DNA from: Clostridiales bacterium
Lineage (GTDB): Bacteria > Bacillota > Clostridia > Lachnospirales > Lachnospiraceae
Assembly (NCBI GenBank): GCA_021204765.1
Contig: JAJPYU010000260.1
Span: 1 to 5,880, forward strand
Reading direction: 5' to 3'
DNA length: 5,880 nucleotides
How positions within the stretch are numbered: position 1 is the first letter of the stretch; each line of letters opens with the position of its first letter. The notes beneath the pieces were generated by a model that saw only the letters and a list, made by a program, of their open reading frames with translations, ran no database searches and was not told the DNA's origin. Shown in pieces: positions 1-5,880 of the stretch. The position numbers and the translations under genes are program-made.

Positions 1-67
1 CATAAAAACTAAACAAATATAGTTAGAAAAATGCCGGGACGCACAGAGTTCGAATAAACAGCCAAAT

Positions 68-110
68 CCCCGCATTGCCTTGAATTTACTGGCTTTGCGG
101 GGGTATTTTT
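68..110 (+). terminator. Intrinsic terminator, probably bidirectional, between convergent units
   Basis: The arms CCCCGCATTGCC (68-79) and GGCTTTGCGGGG (91-102) pair through seven outer base pairs, a 2x2 T/T mismatch and three inner pairs, around an 11-base loop. On the plus strand the stem is followed at once by GTATTTTTATAATTTT, a classic U-tract, so the best reading is termination of a plus-strand gene lying to the left of the window. On the minus strand the same stem follows the regulator gene's stop by only 6 bases and is trailed by a weaker T-rich stretch (GATTTGGCTGTTTATT), so it probably also ends the minus-strand unit. The plus-strand U-tract overlaps the stop codon of the regulator gene. 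Confidence 0.8.
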
Positions 111-615
111 ATAATTTTAAGTCGTCATCCGTGAACTTATACCCTATCCCCCAGATGGTGAGGATGTATTTCGGCGTATCAGGGTTAGGCTCCACCTTTT
201 TGCGCAGCTTCCTGATAAAGGCCATGATATTGCTGTCATCTAAGAGATATTCATCCTCCCAGACCGCCTGATAGATCTGCTCTTTGGTAAAGACCTCTCC
301 CCGGTTTCTTGCCAGAAACCAGAGTATGTCGAATTCCTTGGGGGTAAGGGAAATCTCCACACCGCCCCGGGTCACTCTACGGGTACGGTAAGTAATCGTG
401 AGCTCCCCGCAGACGATCTGGTCCAAGGCGGGAACAGGGCTCTCCGTCCCATCTGACTCCACCATAAGGGAGCTGGCATTCCCTGAAGCCAGATCTGCCA
501 GGGCTTCCAACAGCTCATCCGCTCCGCCCACATTGCCCGGGGCAGCTTTCAGTTTTTCCATGAGCCACTCGACCAGGGAGGCGTCCAGATTTATAAATCC
601 TATGTTTTTCTTCAT
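109..615 (-). CDS. Orphan winged-helix DNA-binding protein (OmpR/PhoB-type output domain, no receiver)
   Basis: A 168-residue protein and probable transcription regulator acting on DNA in the cytoplasm. Residues about 70-161 form a clear Trans_Reg_C winged-helix domain: an N-terminal beta sheet (GELTITYRTRRVTR), the family signature ISLTPKEFDILWFLARNRGE, the recognition-helix region SNIMAFIRKLRKKVEP, and the C-terminal wing ILTIWGIGYKF. The first 65 residues are far too short for a receiver domain (about 120 residues) and show no acidic pocket, phospho-acceptor Asp context or conserved Lys; the opening KKNIGFINLD only vaguely resembles a receiver first strand. The ATG at 615 is chosen because GGGAGG lies 6 bases upstream; an in-frame GTG at 666 has no such site. 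It lies downstream of mgtA in the same direction, 205 bases away. The domain call is secure; its targets and signal are unknown, and control of mgtA or the cys genes is only inferred from position. Confidence 0.88.
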   Translation of the reverse strand: MKKNIGFINLDASLVEWLMEKLKAAPGNVGGADELLEALADLASGNASSLMVESDGTESPVPALDQIVCGELTITYRTRRVTRGGVEISLTPKEFDILWFLARNRGEVFTKEQIYQAVWEDEYLLDDSNIMAFIRKLRKKVEPNPDTPKYILTIWGIGYKFTDDDLKL

Positions 616-666
616 GGCGCACCTCCCTTCATATGATGGTGTTAAAGTCAAATAAGATGATACCAC

Positions 667-698
667 GGATTGCTTCGTGTTTCACACTCTCGCAATCC
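667..698. repeat. Inverted repeat in the leader of the regulator gene
   Basis: GGATTGC (667-673) and GCAATCC (692-698) are perfect 7-base inverted arms. Inside them a second pair, GTGT (677-680) and ACAC (684-687), closes a three-base loop, so the whole can fold as a two-tier hairpin with a small internal loop. It lies 52 bases upstream of the regulator's ATG. No T-run follows on either strand, so it is not an intrinsic terminator. It could be an operator for a dimeric regulator or an mRNA leader structure; the sequence alone does not decide. Confidence 0.5.
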
Positions 699-759
699 TA
701 AAAACATTCGGAATCCGCTCATTTTTTTGCAAAAATGGCTACTTCCTCATGTTTTGGGC

Positions 760-812
760 GGGTCAAATACCTGAAATCGGATGCAAGCATCCATTTCAGG
801 TCTATTTGACCC
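760..812. repeat. Long near-perfect hairpin (53 bases) just after mgtA
   Basis: Three stacked inverted arms nest here: GGGTCAAATA (760-769) with TATTTGACCC (803-812), CCTGAAAT (770-777) with ATTTCAGG (793-800), and GGATG (779-783) with CATCC (788-792), closing a four-base loop. The only flaws are a single-base bulge at 778 and a two-base bulge at 801-802, giving about 23 base pairs. The hairpin begins 8 bases after the mgtA stop codon in the direction of transcription. Neither side carries a T-tract, so it is not a standard intrinsic terminator. It may act as an mRNA 3' end stabiliser or processing site, a dispersed palindromic repeat, or a protein-binding site. The pairing is directly visible; the function is unknown. 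Confidence 0.75.
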
Positions 813-820
813 TGGTATCC

Positions 821-3466
821 TCATATCAGATGTCTGTGCTTCTTAACATACAGCCGCTTCACTATACTCACCAGGAACATATACGCAAGGACCACCAGCA
901 CCAGGAAACCGAAGAACACTAGCGGCATCCCTGTCAGTCCCACCCATTTTCCGACAGGTGAAAAGACAAACAGTGTAAATACCGCAAGCCCCAGTATCGT
1001 GACGATCACCACCTGCCTGGAGGGCTTGCTCTCCTTAAAAGGCATGCGCCTGGTCCGCAGCAGATGTATGATGAGTATCTGTGTCCACAGGGACTCCAGA
1101 AACCACCCGGTCTGGAAGACTGCGATAAATGCCACCTTCCCTGCCGCATCCAGCGTCCCATAATTCCCGCCGCAGATAAAGGGGCACAGCCAGAAGAACA
1201 TGAAAGCAAAGGTCACCAGATCCAGCACCGTGCTGGCCGGCCCGAAGGAAAACATAAAGCGCCCCAGGGTCCATCCCGACCAGTCCAGGGGATTCTCCAG
1301 GGTGGAGGCGTCCACATTGTCCCAGGGCAGCACCAGGCAGAGTATATCATAGATCAGGTCCAAAAGCACCAGCTGCACCGCCGTCATGGGGTAAAAAGGC
1401 AGCACCACGCTGGCTACGACTATGGCCAGGATATTTCCGAAGTTGGACGAGGCCGTGATCTTCAGGTACTTGGACATGTTGGCGAAAGCTTTCCGGCCCT
1501 CCTTCACGCCCTCCTCAAGGACATTCAGGTCTTTCTTTAAAAGGATGACATCGGCGCTGTCCTTGACTGCATCCGAAGCCGTATCCACGGAAATGCCCAC
1601 ATCCGCCTGGGCAATGGCGTAAAGGTCATTCATGCCGTCCCCCAGGAAACCGACACTGTGACCGTTATCCTGCAGTATCCCCACTATCTCCGACTTCTGC
1701 CGGGGAGCGAGCTCGGCAAAAATCTCCGTTCTCTCCACAGCCATGGGCCTGTCATTTTCGTCAAGCTCAGCGAAGCGGGCTCCGGTCATTACCTGATCCG
1801 TGGGTATCCCAAGACGGCGGCAGATGGAGACAGCCACCTCCTCGTGATCTCCTGTCAGTACCTTTATCCCTATATGAAGTCCCTTAAGCTTATCTATGGC
1901 GCTGGCGGCACTCTGCTTCGGTCCGTCGAAGAAAGCCAGGAATCCTATCAGCGTCATCCCGTACTCATCCTCAGGCAGCACCGTGCTCTTATCCATGGGC
2001 TTCGCCGCCACCGCCAGCACTTTCATGCCCTCCTCCAACATCTCGTCCACCACCTCGTGGACACTGATATCCGCATCGTCGCCTATCATGTGGCGCTCTC
2101 CCCGGTATGATACAAAATCGCAGCGGGCTATTACGTGATCCACGCCGCCCTTTACCAGCAAAGCCTTTAAGCCTCCACTTTCCACCAGCACACTGGCAAA
2201 TTTCCTGTCGTAGTCGAAAGGCAGCTCATCCAGCTTCTTTACGCGTTCCAGAAGTCCGGAGAAATGTTTGAATTCTCCCGGCATGTTAGAGGCAGTCAGG
2301 ATAACCCGATCCAGATGATTAGCCACACCGGTGTGATAGGCACTGTTTATATATGCGGCATCCAGGGTCTCCCGACTCTCATTTCCCAGGATATCCATGT
2401 AATATTCCAGAAGCAGCCTGTCGCTGGTAAGGGTTCCGGTCTTGTCCACGCAAAGCATATCCATGCTGCCAAAACTCTGCATGGCATTGGTATTTTTTAC
2501 TATAGTCTGCTTCCTGCCCATAAGGAAGCTTCCCTTTACCAGACAGGAGGTGATGACCATGGGCAAAAGCTCCGGTGTCAGCCCAATGGCAACAGAGAGG
2601 GCAAATACGAATGCCTCCAGCCAGTTGCCCTTTGTCAGGCCTGAGGCCACAAAGACAATGGGCACAAGGATCACCATAAAGCGGATCAGCGTCCAGGCCA
2701 CAGCATTTTCGCCTCTGTCAAAGCTGTTCTTGCAGCTGCTCTTTTCCCGTGAAAAACCTCCGTAAAGGGTGTCATCCCCCACAGCCGCAACCACGCCCTC
2801 GCACCAGCCCCCGATGACGTTTGAGCCGCAAAATACCGTGTTGGTATACCCATCAAAGCTTTCCGGCCGCCCATCCAGAGCGTCCGCCGTCTTCTCAAAC
2901 ACACCGCTCTCACCTGTAATGACGGACTGAGAGACAAAGAAATCCCCTGCCCTCAATATACGGATATCCGCAGGAGCCCGGTCTCCGGCATCAAGACGCA
3001 GTATGTCTCCCACTGCCAGCTCGGCAGAGGATCTCTCATGCCACTGGCCGTTCCTCAGGATACGCACTGTAGTGTGTACCAGCTTCAGCAGCTGCTGGGT
3101 GACATGCTTTGCCTTAATCTCTCTGGTAAGTCGGATGGTCCCGCTTACCACCAGCATCGCTATGATGATAACAAAGGTAATGATATTCCTGCTGTAATTT
3201 GCGGCAAACACGAAATCCGTGAAGAATGAGATGACTGCCAAAAGTAGAAGTATAATGGAAAAATTGTTAAAAAAAGATATGCGAATGAGATGAGCCGTAG
3301 TCTTTTTCTGGCCCACCAGGATGTTTTCACCGTAACGCTTGCGGTACTTTTCTGCCGTGTCGTCTGTCAGACCCTCCTCAGTGGTCTTGAGCTGCACAAA
3401 GATCATCTCCGGATCCATCTGGGAAAAGTCAGTAACTCGCTGATTCACGGAATGGCTGGGCTTCAA
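821..3466 (-). CDS. mgtA: Magnesium-translocating P-type ATPase (MgtA/MgtB family)
   Basis: An 881-residue membrane pump of the P3B ATPase class, which brings Mg2+ into the cell at the cost of ATP. In order: a cytoplasmic N-terminus; TM1-2 (about 68-111); the actuator domain with TGES (184-187); TM3-4 (about 259-310) with the family motif GLTPELLPM; the phosphorylation motif DKTGTLT with catalytic Asp341; the nucleotide-binding domain with FDYDRK (417-422) and VKGG (438-441); the hinge TGDH (538-541) and GDGMND (609-614); then TM5-6 with SSNFGN and LLDLIYD, and four further membrane segments to the C-terminus. Length and motif order fit an intact MgtA. The TTG at 3466 is chosen because a perfect AAAGGAGGTGA site lies 8 bases upstream; a start at 3574 would overlap cysA by 80 bases. 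It follows cysA by 28 bases, so the two are probably co-transcribed. The VKGG motif replaces the more usual VKGA, a mild change. Family assignment is firm; ion specificity is by homology. Confidence 0.95.
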   Translation of the reverse strand: MKPSHSVNQRVTDFSQMDPEMIFVQLKTTEEGLTDDTAEKYRKRYGENILVGQKKTTAHLIRISFFNNFSIILLLLAVISFFTDFVFAANYSRNIITFVIIIAMLVVSGTIRLTREIKAKHVTQQLLKLVHTTVRILRNGQWHERSSAELAVGDILRLDAGDRAPADIRILRAGDFFVSQSVITGESGVFEKTADALDGRPESFDGYTNTVFCGSNVIGGWCEGVVAAVGDDTLYGGFSREKSSCKNSFDRGENAVAWTLIRFMVILVPIVFVASGLTKGNWLEAFVFALSVAIGLTPELLPMVITSCLVKGSFLMGRKQTIVKNTNAMQSFGSMDMLCVDKTGTLTSDRLLLEYYMDILGNESRETLDAAYINSAYHTGVANHLDRVILTASNMPGEFKHFSGLLERVKKLDELPFDYDRKFASVLVESGGLKALLVKGGVDHVIARCDFVSYRGERHMIGDDADISVHEVVDEMLEEGMKVLAVAAKPMDKSTVLPEDEYGMTLIGFLAFFDGPKQSAASAIDKLKGLHIGIKVLTGDHEEVAVSICRRLGIPTDQVMTGARFAELDENDRPMAVERTEIFAELAPRQKSEIVGILQDNGHSVGFLGDGMNDLYAIAQADVGISVDTASDAVKDSADVILLKKDLNVLEEGVKEGRKAFANMSKYLKITASSNFGNILAIVVASVVLPFYPMTAVQLVLLDLIYDILCLVLPWDNVDASTLENPLDWSGWTLGRFMFSFGPASTVLDLVTFAFMFFWLCPFICGGNYGTLDAAGKVAFIAVFQTGWFLESLWTQILIIHLLRTRRMPFKESKPSRQVVIVTILGLAVFTLFVFSPVGKWVGLTGMPLVFFGFLVLVVLAYMFLVSIVKRLYVKKHRHLI

Positions 3467-3474
3467 GAGGCTCA

Positions 3475-3480
3475 CCTCCT
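3475..3480 (-). promoter_or_regulatory. Ribosome binding site that fixes the TTG start of mgtA
   Basis: On the minus strand AGGAGG, inside the longer match AAAGGAGGTGA, stands 8 bases before TTG at 3466. The in-frame GTG at 3475 overlaps the site itself and no ATG lies at a suitable distance, so this site decides the start. It is contained in the short gap after the cysA stop. Confidence 0.85.
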
Positions 3481-3494
3481 TTACTGCAAGGTCT

Positions 3495-4562
3495 TTAGAG
3501 AGCCTCCAGGTCGATGCCCTCCAATCTCTTATTAATATATATCCGAGTTCGGTCTTCGTCAAGTATGCAGACACGGTGTATAAGAACGCACATCTGCTCC
3601 CCGATCTCTACGGGACGGCGCTCCAGGGAGCGGTTTGTGCTGACTGTGATGCCGTTTACGTCGAGAGTGACTTCCAGATAACTGCCCCTGAAAGCGATCT
3701 CCGTGATGACTCCGGACTCCGCATCGGGGATCAGGTCGTGGTATTTCTCATTGTCGCTCTTGAAAGCCTCCACGAACTCAGGGCGCACCACCACCTGCTT
3801 GTCCTTGGGGACATTTTCAAATCCTTTTAAGGTATGGATATTGTCCAGGACTGCGGAGCTGCCGATAAACTGTGCCACAAAGGAAGTCCGGGGATTCTTG
3901 TATATGTCCAGGGGATTTCCCATCTGCTCTATCTTTCCCTCGTTTAATACCAATATCTCATCGGCCACTTCCACGGCCTCATCCTGGTCGTGGGTGACGA
4001 AAATGCTGGTGATGCCCACCCGGCGTATCATCTGCTTAAGCCAGCTTCGAAGCTCCTTCCTGATCTTCGCGTCAATGGCCGCAAAAGGCTCATCCAGAAG
4101 CAAAAGTCCCGGATTCGGGGCTATGGCCCTGGCGAAAGCCACCCTCTGCCTCTGTCCTCCGGAGAGCTGGTTGGGATACCTTTTCTCCAGGCCGGTGAGG
4201 CCTATCAGCTGCACCAGTTTGGTGACGCGGTCATCTATCTCGCTCTTGCTCTTTTTCTGGACCTTTAAGCCAAAAGCTATATTGTCATAGACTGTCATAT
4301 AGCGAAAAAGTGCGTAATTCTGGAAGACGAAACCTATGCCTCTCTCACCGGCAGGGACGTTGTTCACGTTCTTGCCCTGAATGATGACATTCCCCTCGTC
4401 CTGATGCTCCAGTCCGGCAATGATACGCAGGATAGTGGTCTTGCCGCTGCCGCTGGGACCGAGTAGCGCCACCATTTTCCCTTCCTCCACGCCGAAAGAG
4501 ATATCCTTCGCCGCCTCGAATTTACCGAATCTTTTTGTAATATTTTCCAACTCTACATACAT
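3495..4562 (-). CDS. cysA: Sulfate/thiosulfate ABC transporter, ATP-binding protein
   Basis: A 355-residue cytoplasmic ATPase that powers the CysT-CysW sulfate/thiosulfate channel. The nucleotide-binding domain (about 1-235) is complete: Walker A GPSGSGKTT (35-43), Q-loop Gln81 in FQNYALFRYMTVYDNIAFG, which is typical of CysA, signature LSGGQ (133-137), Walker B LLLLDEP (153-159), and the switch His191 in FVTHDQDEAVEVAD. Residues about 236-355 form the C-terminal regulatory extension of the CysA/MalK type (TOBE-like), containing VVRPE and RGSYLEV. The ATG at 4562 is preferred because GGAGG lies 9 bases upstream; an in-frame ATG at 4571 abuts that site with no spacing. It follows cysW after 117 bases and precedes mgtA by 28. 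Related ATPases for molybdate, spermidine or maltose share the core, but the paired CysT and CysW permeases make sulfate/thiosulfate the best call. Confidence 0.93.
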   Translation of the reverse strand: MYVELENITKRFGKFEAAKDISFGVEEGKMVALLGPSGSGKTTILRIIAGLEHQDEGNVIIQGKNVNNVPAGERGIGFVFQNYALFRYMTVYDNIAFGLKVQKKSKSEIDDRVTKLVQLIGLTGLEKRYPNQLSGGQRQRVAFARAIAPNPGLLLLDEPFAAIDAKIRKELRSWLKQMIRRVGITSIFVTHDQDEAVEVADEILVLNEGKIEQMGNPLDIYKNPRTSFVAQFIGSSAVLDNIHTLKGFENVPKDKQVVVRPEFVEAFKSDNEKYHDLIPDAESGVITEIAFRGSYLEVTLDVNGITVSTNRSLERRPVEIGEQMCVLIHRVCILDEDRTRIYINKRLEGIDLEAL

Positions 4563-4571
4563 AGAAGTCAT

Positions 4572-4576
4572 CCTCC
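4572..4576 (-). promoter_or_regulatory. Ribosome binding site choosing between two cysA ATGs
   Basis: GGAGG on the minus strand is followed directly by an ATG (4571) and, 9 bases away, by a second in-frame ATG (4562). Only the second has normal spacing, so the protein most likely begins MYVELENI. Confidence 0.75.
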
Positions 4577-4621
4577 GTTTACTTTATCATGACGCTGATG
4601 ATTGCGCCAGGGCTGCATCCG

Positions 4622-4649
4622 AACCTGCCCCCTCATGCCACGGCAGGTT
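4622..4649. repeat. Hairpin in the cysW-cysA intergenic gap
   Basis: AACCTGCC (4622-4629) and GGCAGGTT (4642-4649) are perfect 8-base inverted arms around a 12-base loop. In the direction of cys transcription the hairpin lies between the cysW stop and the cysA ribosome binding site and has no T-run behind it. It may tune cysA expression relative to the permeases or protect an mRNA end. On the plus strand it is followed by TTTTCTTCTCT, but no plus-strand gene is supported here. The pairing is clear; the role is unknown. Confidence 0.5.
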
Positions 4650-4679
4650 TTCTTCTCTCCGGATCATGCCCGCGTCATG

Positions 4680-5546
4680 TCAGGCTTTCTCCTTGCTGGC
4701 TCCTCGATACTCGACTATCTGCTTCACTATCAGGATCACGATCGCCATGAGCACCAGCAGGGATGACACGGCAAAAGCCTGGGTGATGGAGTCCGCCGTC
4801 CCCGACATGTACAGGGCATCCACCTCCAGGGTCAGGGTGAAGGTCTGGCCTCTGGCCTTGGACACCGCGTAGACCGCACCGAACTCTCCCAAAGCCCTGG
4901 CGGTACAGAGTATCATGCCGTAGACCAGGGTCCACTTGATGTGGGGGAAGGTGACCTTCCTGAAAATGGCAAATCCTTTGGCACCCATCATGGCCGCGGC
5001 CTCCTCTTCGCTGTTTCCCTGGGCCTGCATCACCGGGATCAGCTCCCTGGATACGAAGGGGAAGGTGACGAAGATAGTGGCCAGCACCACTCCCGGCACG
5101 GAAAATACCAACTGCACATCCGTCCCGAATATCCCATTCAGCCAGTTGATGAGAGGCGTCGCCCAGCCCATCCTGCCAAAGGTCATGATAAAGGCCAGTC
5201 CGGCTATGACCGGGGAGATGGAGAAGGGGATATCTATCAGTGTGCCCAGCACCTGCCTGCCCTTAAACTCAAATTTTGTCAGCAGCCAGGAGGCGCAGAG
5301 ACCGAAGAAAGTGTTCACCACCAGGGCGACGGCCGTGGCGATGAGCGTCACTTTCCAGGCGGAGAGGGTGTTCTTCGCCGTTATTGCCGAGAGGTACAGC
5401 TGCAGCCCATCCTTTAAGGAGCGGAAAATGACCGCTATAAGGGGCAGTACCAGCATTATGACGAAAAAGGCCGCGCCCAGTATGATAAGGATGAGAGCCG
5501 TCCTTTTTCCCTTTTTGCTCATTTCCTTTAACTGTTTCGTTTCCAT
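4680..5546 (-). CDS. cysW: Sulfate/thiosulfate ABC transporter, permease CysW
   Basis: A 288-residue inner-membrane permease that pairs with CysT to form the sulfate/thiosulfate channel driven by CysA. A short basic N-terminus (KEMSKKGKR) precedes about six hydrophobic segments, near residues 16-41, 65-89, 101-123, 145-169, 205-223 and 259-279. The MetI-type EAA loop that docks on the ATPase is visible at about 180-203 (EEEAAAMMGAKGFAIFRKV, then FPHI), followed by ARALGEFGAVYAVS, a stretch characteristic of CysT/CysW. Its length is normal for CysW. The ATG at 5546 is chosen because AGGAGG lies 8 bases upstream; an in-frame GTG at 5555 overlaps that site. Its ribosome binding site overlaps the stop codon of cysT, so the two genes are tightly coupled. 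The order after CysT and before CysA is the standard one and supports CysW over a molybdate permease. Confidence 0.93.
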   Translation of the reverse strand: METKQLKEMSKKGKRTALILIILGAAFFVIMLVLPLIAVIFRSLKDGLQLYLSAITAKNTLSAWKVTLIATAVALVVNTFFGLCASWLLTKFEFKGRQVLGTLIDIPFSISPVIAGLAFIMTFGRMGWATPLINWLNGIFGTDVQLVFSVPGVVLATIFVTFPFVSRELIPVMQAQGNSEEEAAAMMGAKGFAIFRKVTFPHIKWTLVYGMILCTARALGEFGAVYAVSKARGQTFTLTLEVDALYMSGTADSITQAFAVSSLLVLMAIVILIVKQIVEYRGASKEKA

Positions 5547-5554
5547 GCCTGCCA

Positions 5555-5560
5555 CCTCCT
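5555..5560 (-). promoter_or_regulatory. Ribosome binding site of cysW, overlapping the cysT stop
   Basis: AGGAGG on the minus strand shares bases with the TAG stop codon of cysT (5561-5559) and sits 8 bases before the cysW ATG. The arrangement suggests translational coupling of the two permeases, and it rules out the upstream GTG as the start. Confidence 0.8.
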
Positions 5561-5880
5561 ACTTCGTCCGGCGGGCCGCCGCCAGCTGTATCATGTTGAT
5601 GACAAAGAGCAGCACGAAAGAAATGATGAGAAGTATCAGGGCGATGGCCGCCGCTCCCTCATAGTCCGCGCTGCCGGAATTTAATTTCTGCATTATGACG
5701 TAGGAGACCACCTGGGTCCCGTTTTTCTCGCTGTTCCCGGAAATGTAGATGACACTGCCGTACTCTCCTATCCCCCGGGCCAGGGCCAGACCGAAGCCCA
5801 CCAAAAGGGCCGGGGTCACCTCCGGCAGTATCACTCTCCTGAAGGTGCAGCCCCCGCTGGCGCCCAGCATCGTGGAGGCC
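5559..5880 (-). CDS. cysT: Sulfate/thiosulfate ABC transporter, permease CysT (partial, C-terminal part)
   Basis: The last 106 or so residues of the first sulfate permease; the 5' end lies beyond the right edge of the window. The reading frame stays open to base 5880, with AST before MLGAS, so the internal Met at 5870 is not the start. The piece begins inside the EAA loop (ASTMLGASGGCTFRRVILPE), which contacts the ATPase, then has ALARGIGEYGSVIYISGN, the conserved CysT stretch, the region YEGAAAIALILL, and a final membrane helix ending in a basic tail (AAARRTK). It ends 12 bases before cysW. The conserved stretch and its place ahead of cysW argue for CysT (also called CysU). The sulfate-binding protein gene is expected further upstream but is not visible. 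Confidence 0.9.
   Translation of the reverse strand, partial: ASTMLGASGGCTFRRVILPEVTPALLVGFGLALARGIGEYGSVIYISGNSEKNGTQVVSYVIMQKLNSGSADYEGAAAIALILLIISFVLLFVINMIQLAAARRTK

Noticed and set aside
31..66. tRNA 3' end suggested by the TTCGAAT motif
   Set aside because: The bases flanking the motif do not pair into a T-arm and no acceptor stem or other arms are present.
616..666. Longer regulator starting at GTG 666
   Set aside because: No ribosome binding site precedes it, while the ATG at 615 has GGGAGG at good spacing.
648..722. 24-codon minus-strand reading frame upstream of the regulator (possible leader peptide)
   Set aside because: No ribosome binding site lies within normal distance of its ATG, and it has no recognisable composition such as runs of one amino acid.
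760..812. Intrinsic terminator of mgtA
   Set aside because: The stem is strong but neither strand has a T-tract behind it, so it is reported as a hairpin of unknown role.
1064..2110. Plus-strand and other-frame open reading frames across mgtA, cysA and cysW
   Set aside because: They are antisense or frame shadows of well-supported genes, lack ribosome binding sites and show low-complexity, non-domain translations.
3467..3494. Magnesium riboswitch (M-box) or mgtA leader
   Set aside because: Only 28 bases separate cysA from mgtA, too few for such an RNA.
3467..3574. N-terminal extension of mgtA to an upstream ATG at 3574
   Set aside because: It would overlap the end of cysA by 80 bases, adds residues unlike an MgtA N-terminus, and ignores the perfect ribosome binding site placed for the TTG at 3466.

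Overview
The window is a chromosomal stretch in which every gene I can support is on the minus strand, so the biological order runs from the right edge (5880) to the left. Strong AGGAGG-type ribosome binding sites, a TTG start, moderate-to-high GC with A/T-rich intergenic DNA, and the protein types all suggest a Gram-positive anaerobe of the Clostridia, perhaps a Lachnospiraceae-like gut bacterium. That placement is an inference, not a demonstrated assignment. I see no mobile elements, CRISPR arrays, rRNA or tRNA.

Layout, read in the direction of transcription: the C-terminal part of CysT, a sulfate/thiosulfate ABC permease cut by the window edge (5880-5559); 12 bases later CysW, the second permease (5546-4680); a 117-base gap holding a small hairpin; CysA, the ATPase of the same importer (4562-3495); 28 bases later MgtA, a full-length Mg2+-translocating P-type ATPase starting at TTG (3466-821); a 205-base gap with two inverted repeats, one of them a very long near-perfect hairpin directly after the mgtA stop; and a small winged-helix DNA-binding protein of the OmpR/PhoB output type that lacks a receiver domain (615-109). 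A strong hairpin followed by a T-tract (68-110) closes the left end. It works best for a plus-strand gene entering from the left and probably ends both transcription units.

The first three genes form one membrane importer: CysT and CysW make the channel and CysA hydrolyses ATP. The sulfate-binding protein is expected upstream, outside the window. The tight spacing of mgtA behind cysA suggests that sulfate and magnesium uptake are co-expressed, and the orphan winged-helix protein is a candidate local regulator. No wholly new system is evident. The points worth a second look are the sulfate/Mg2+ operon pairing, the receiver-less regulator, and the 53-base hairpin whose outer arm sequence GTCAAATA recurs just upstream of the regulator gene.
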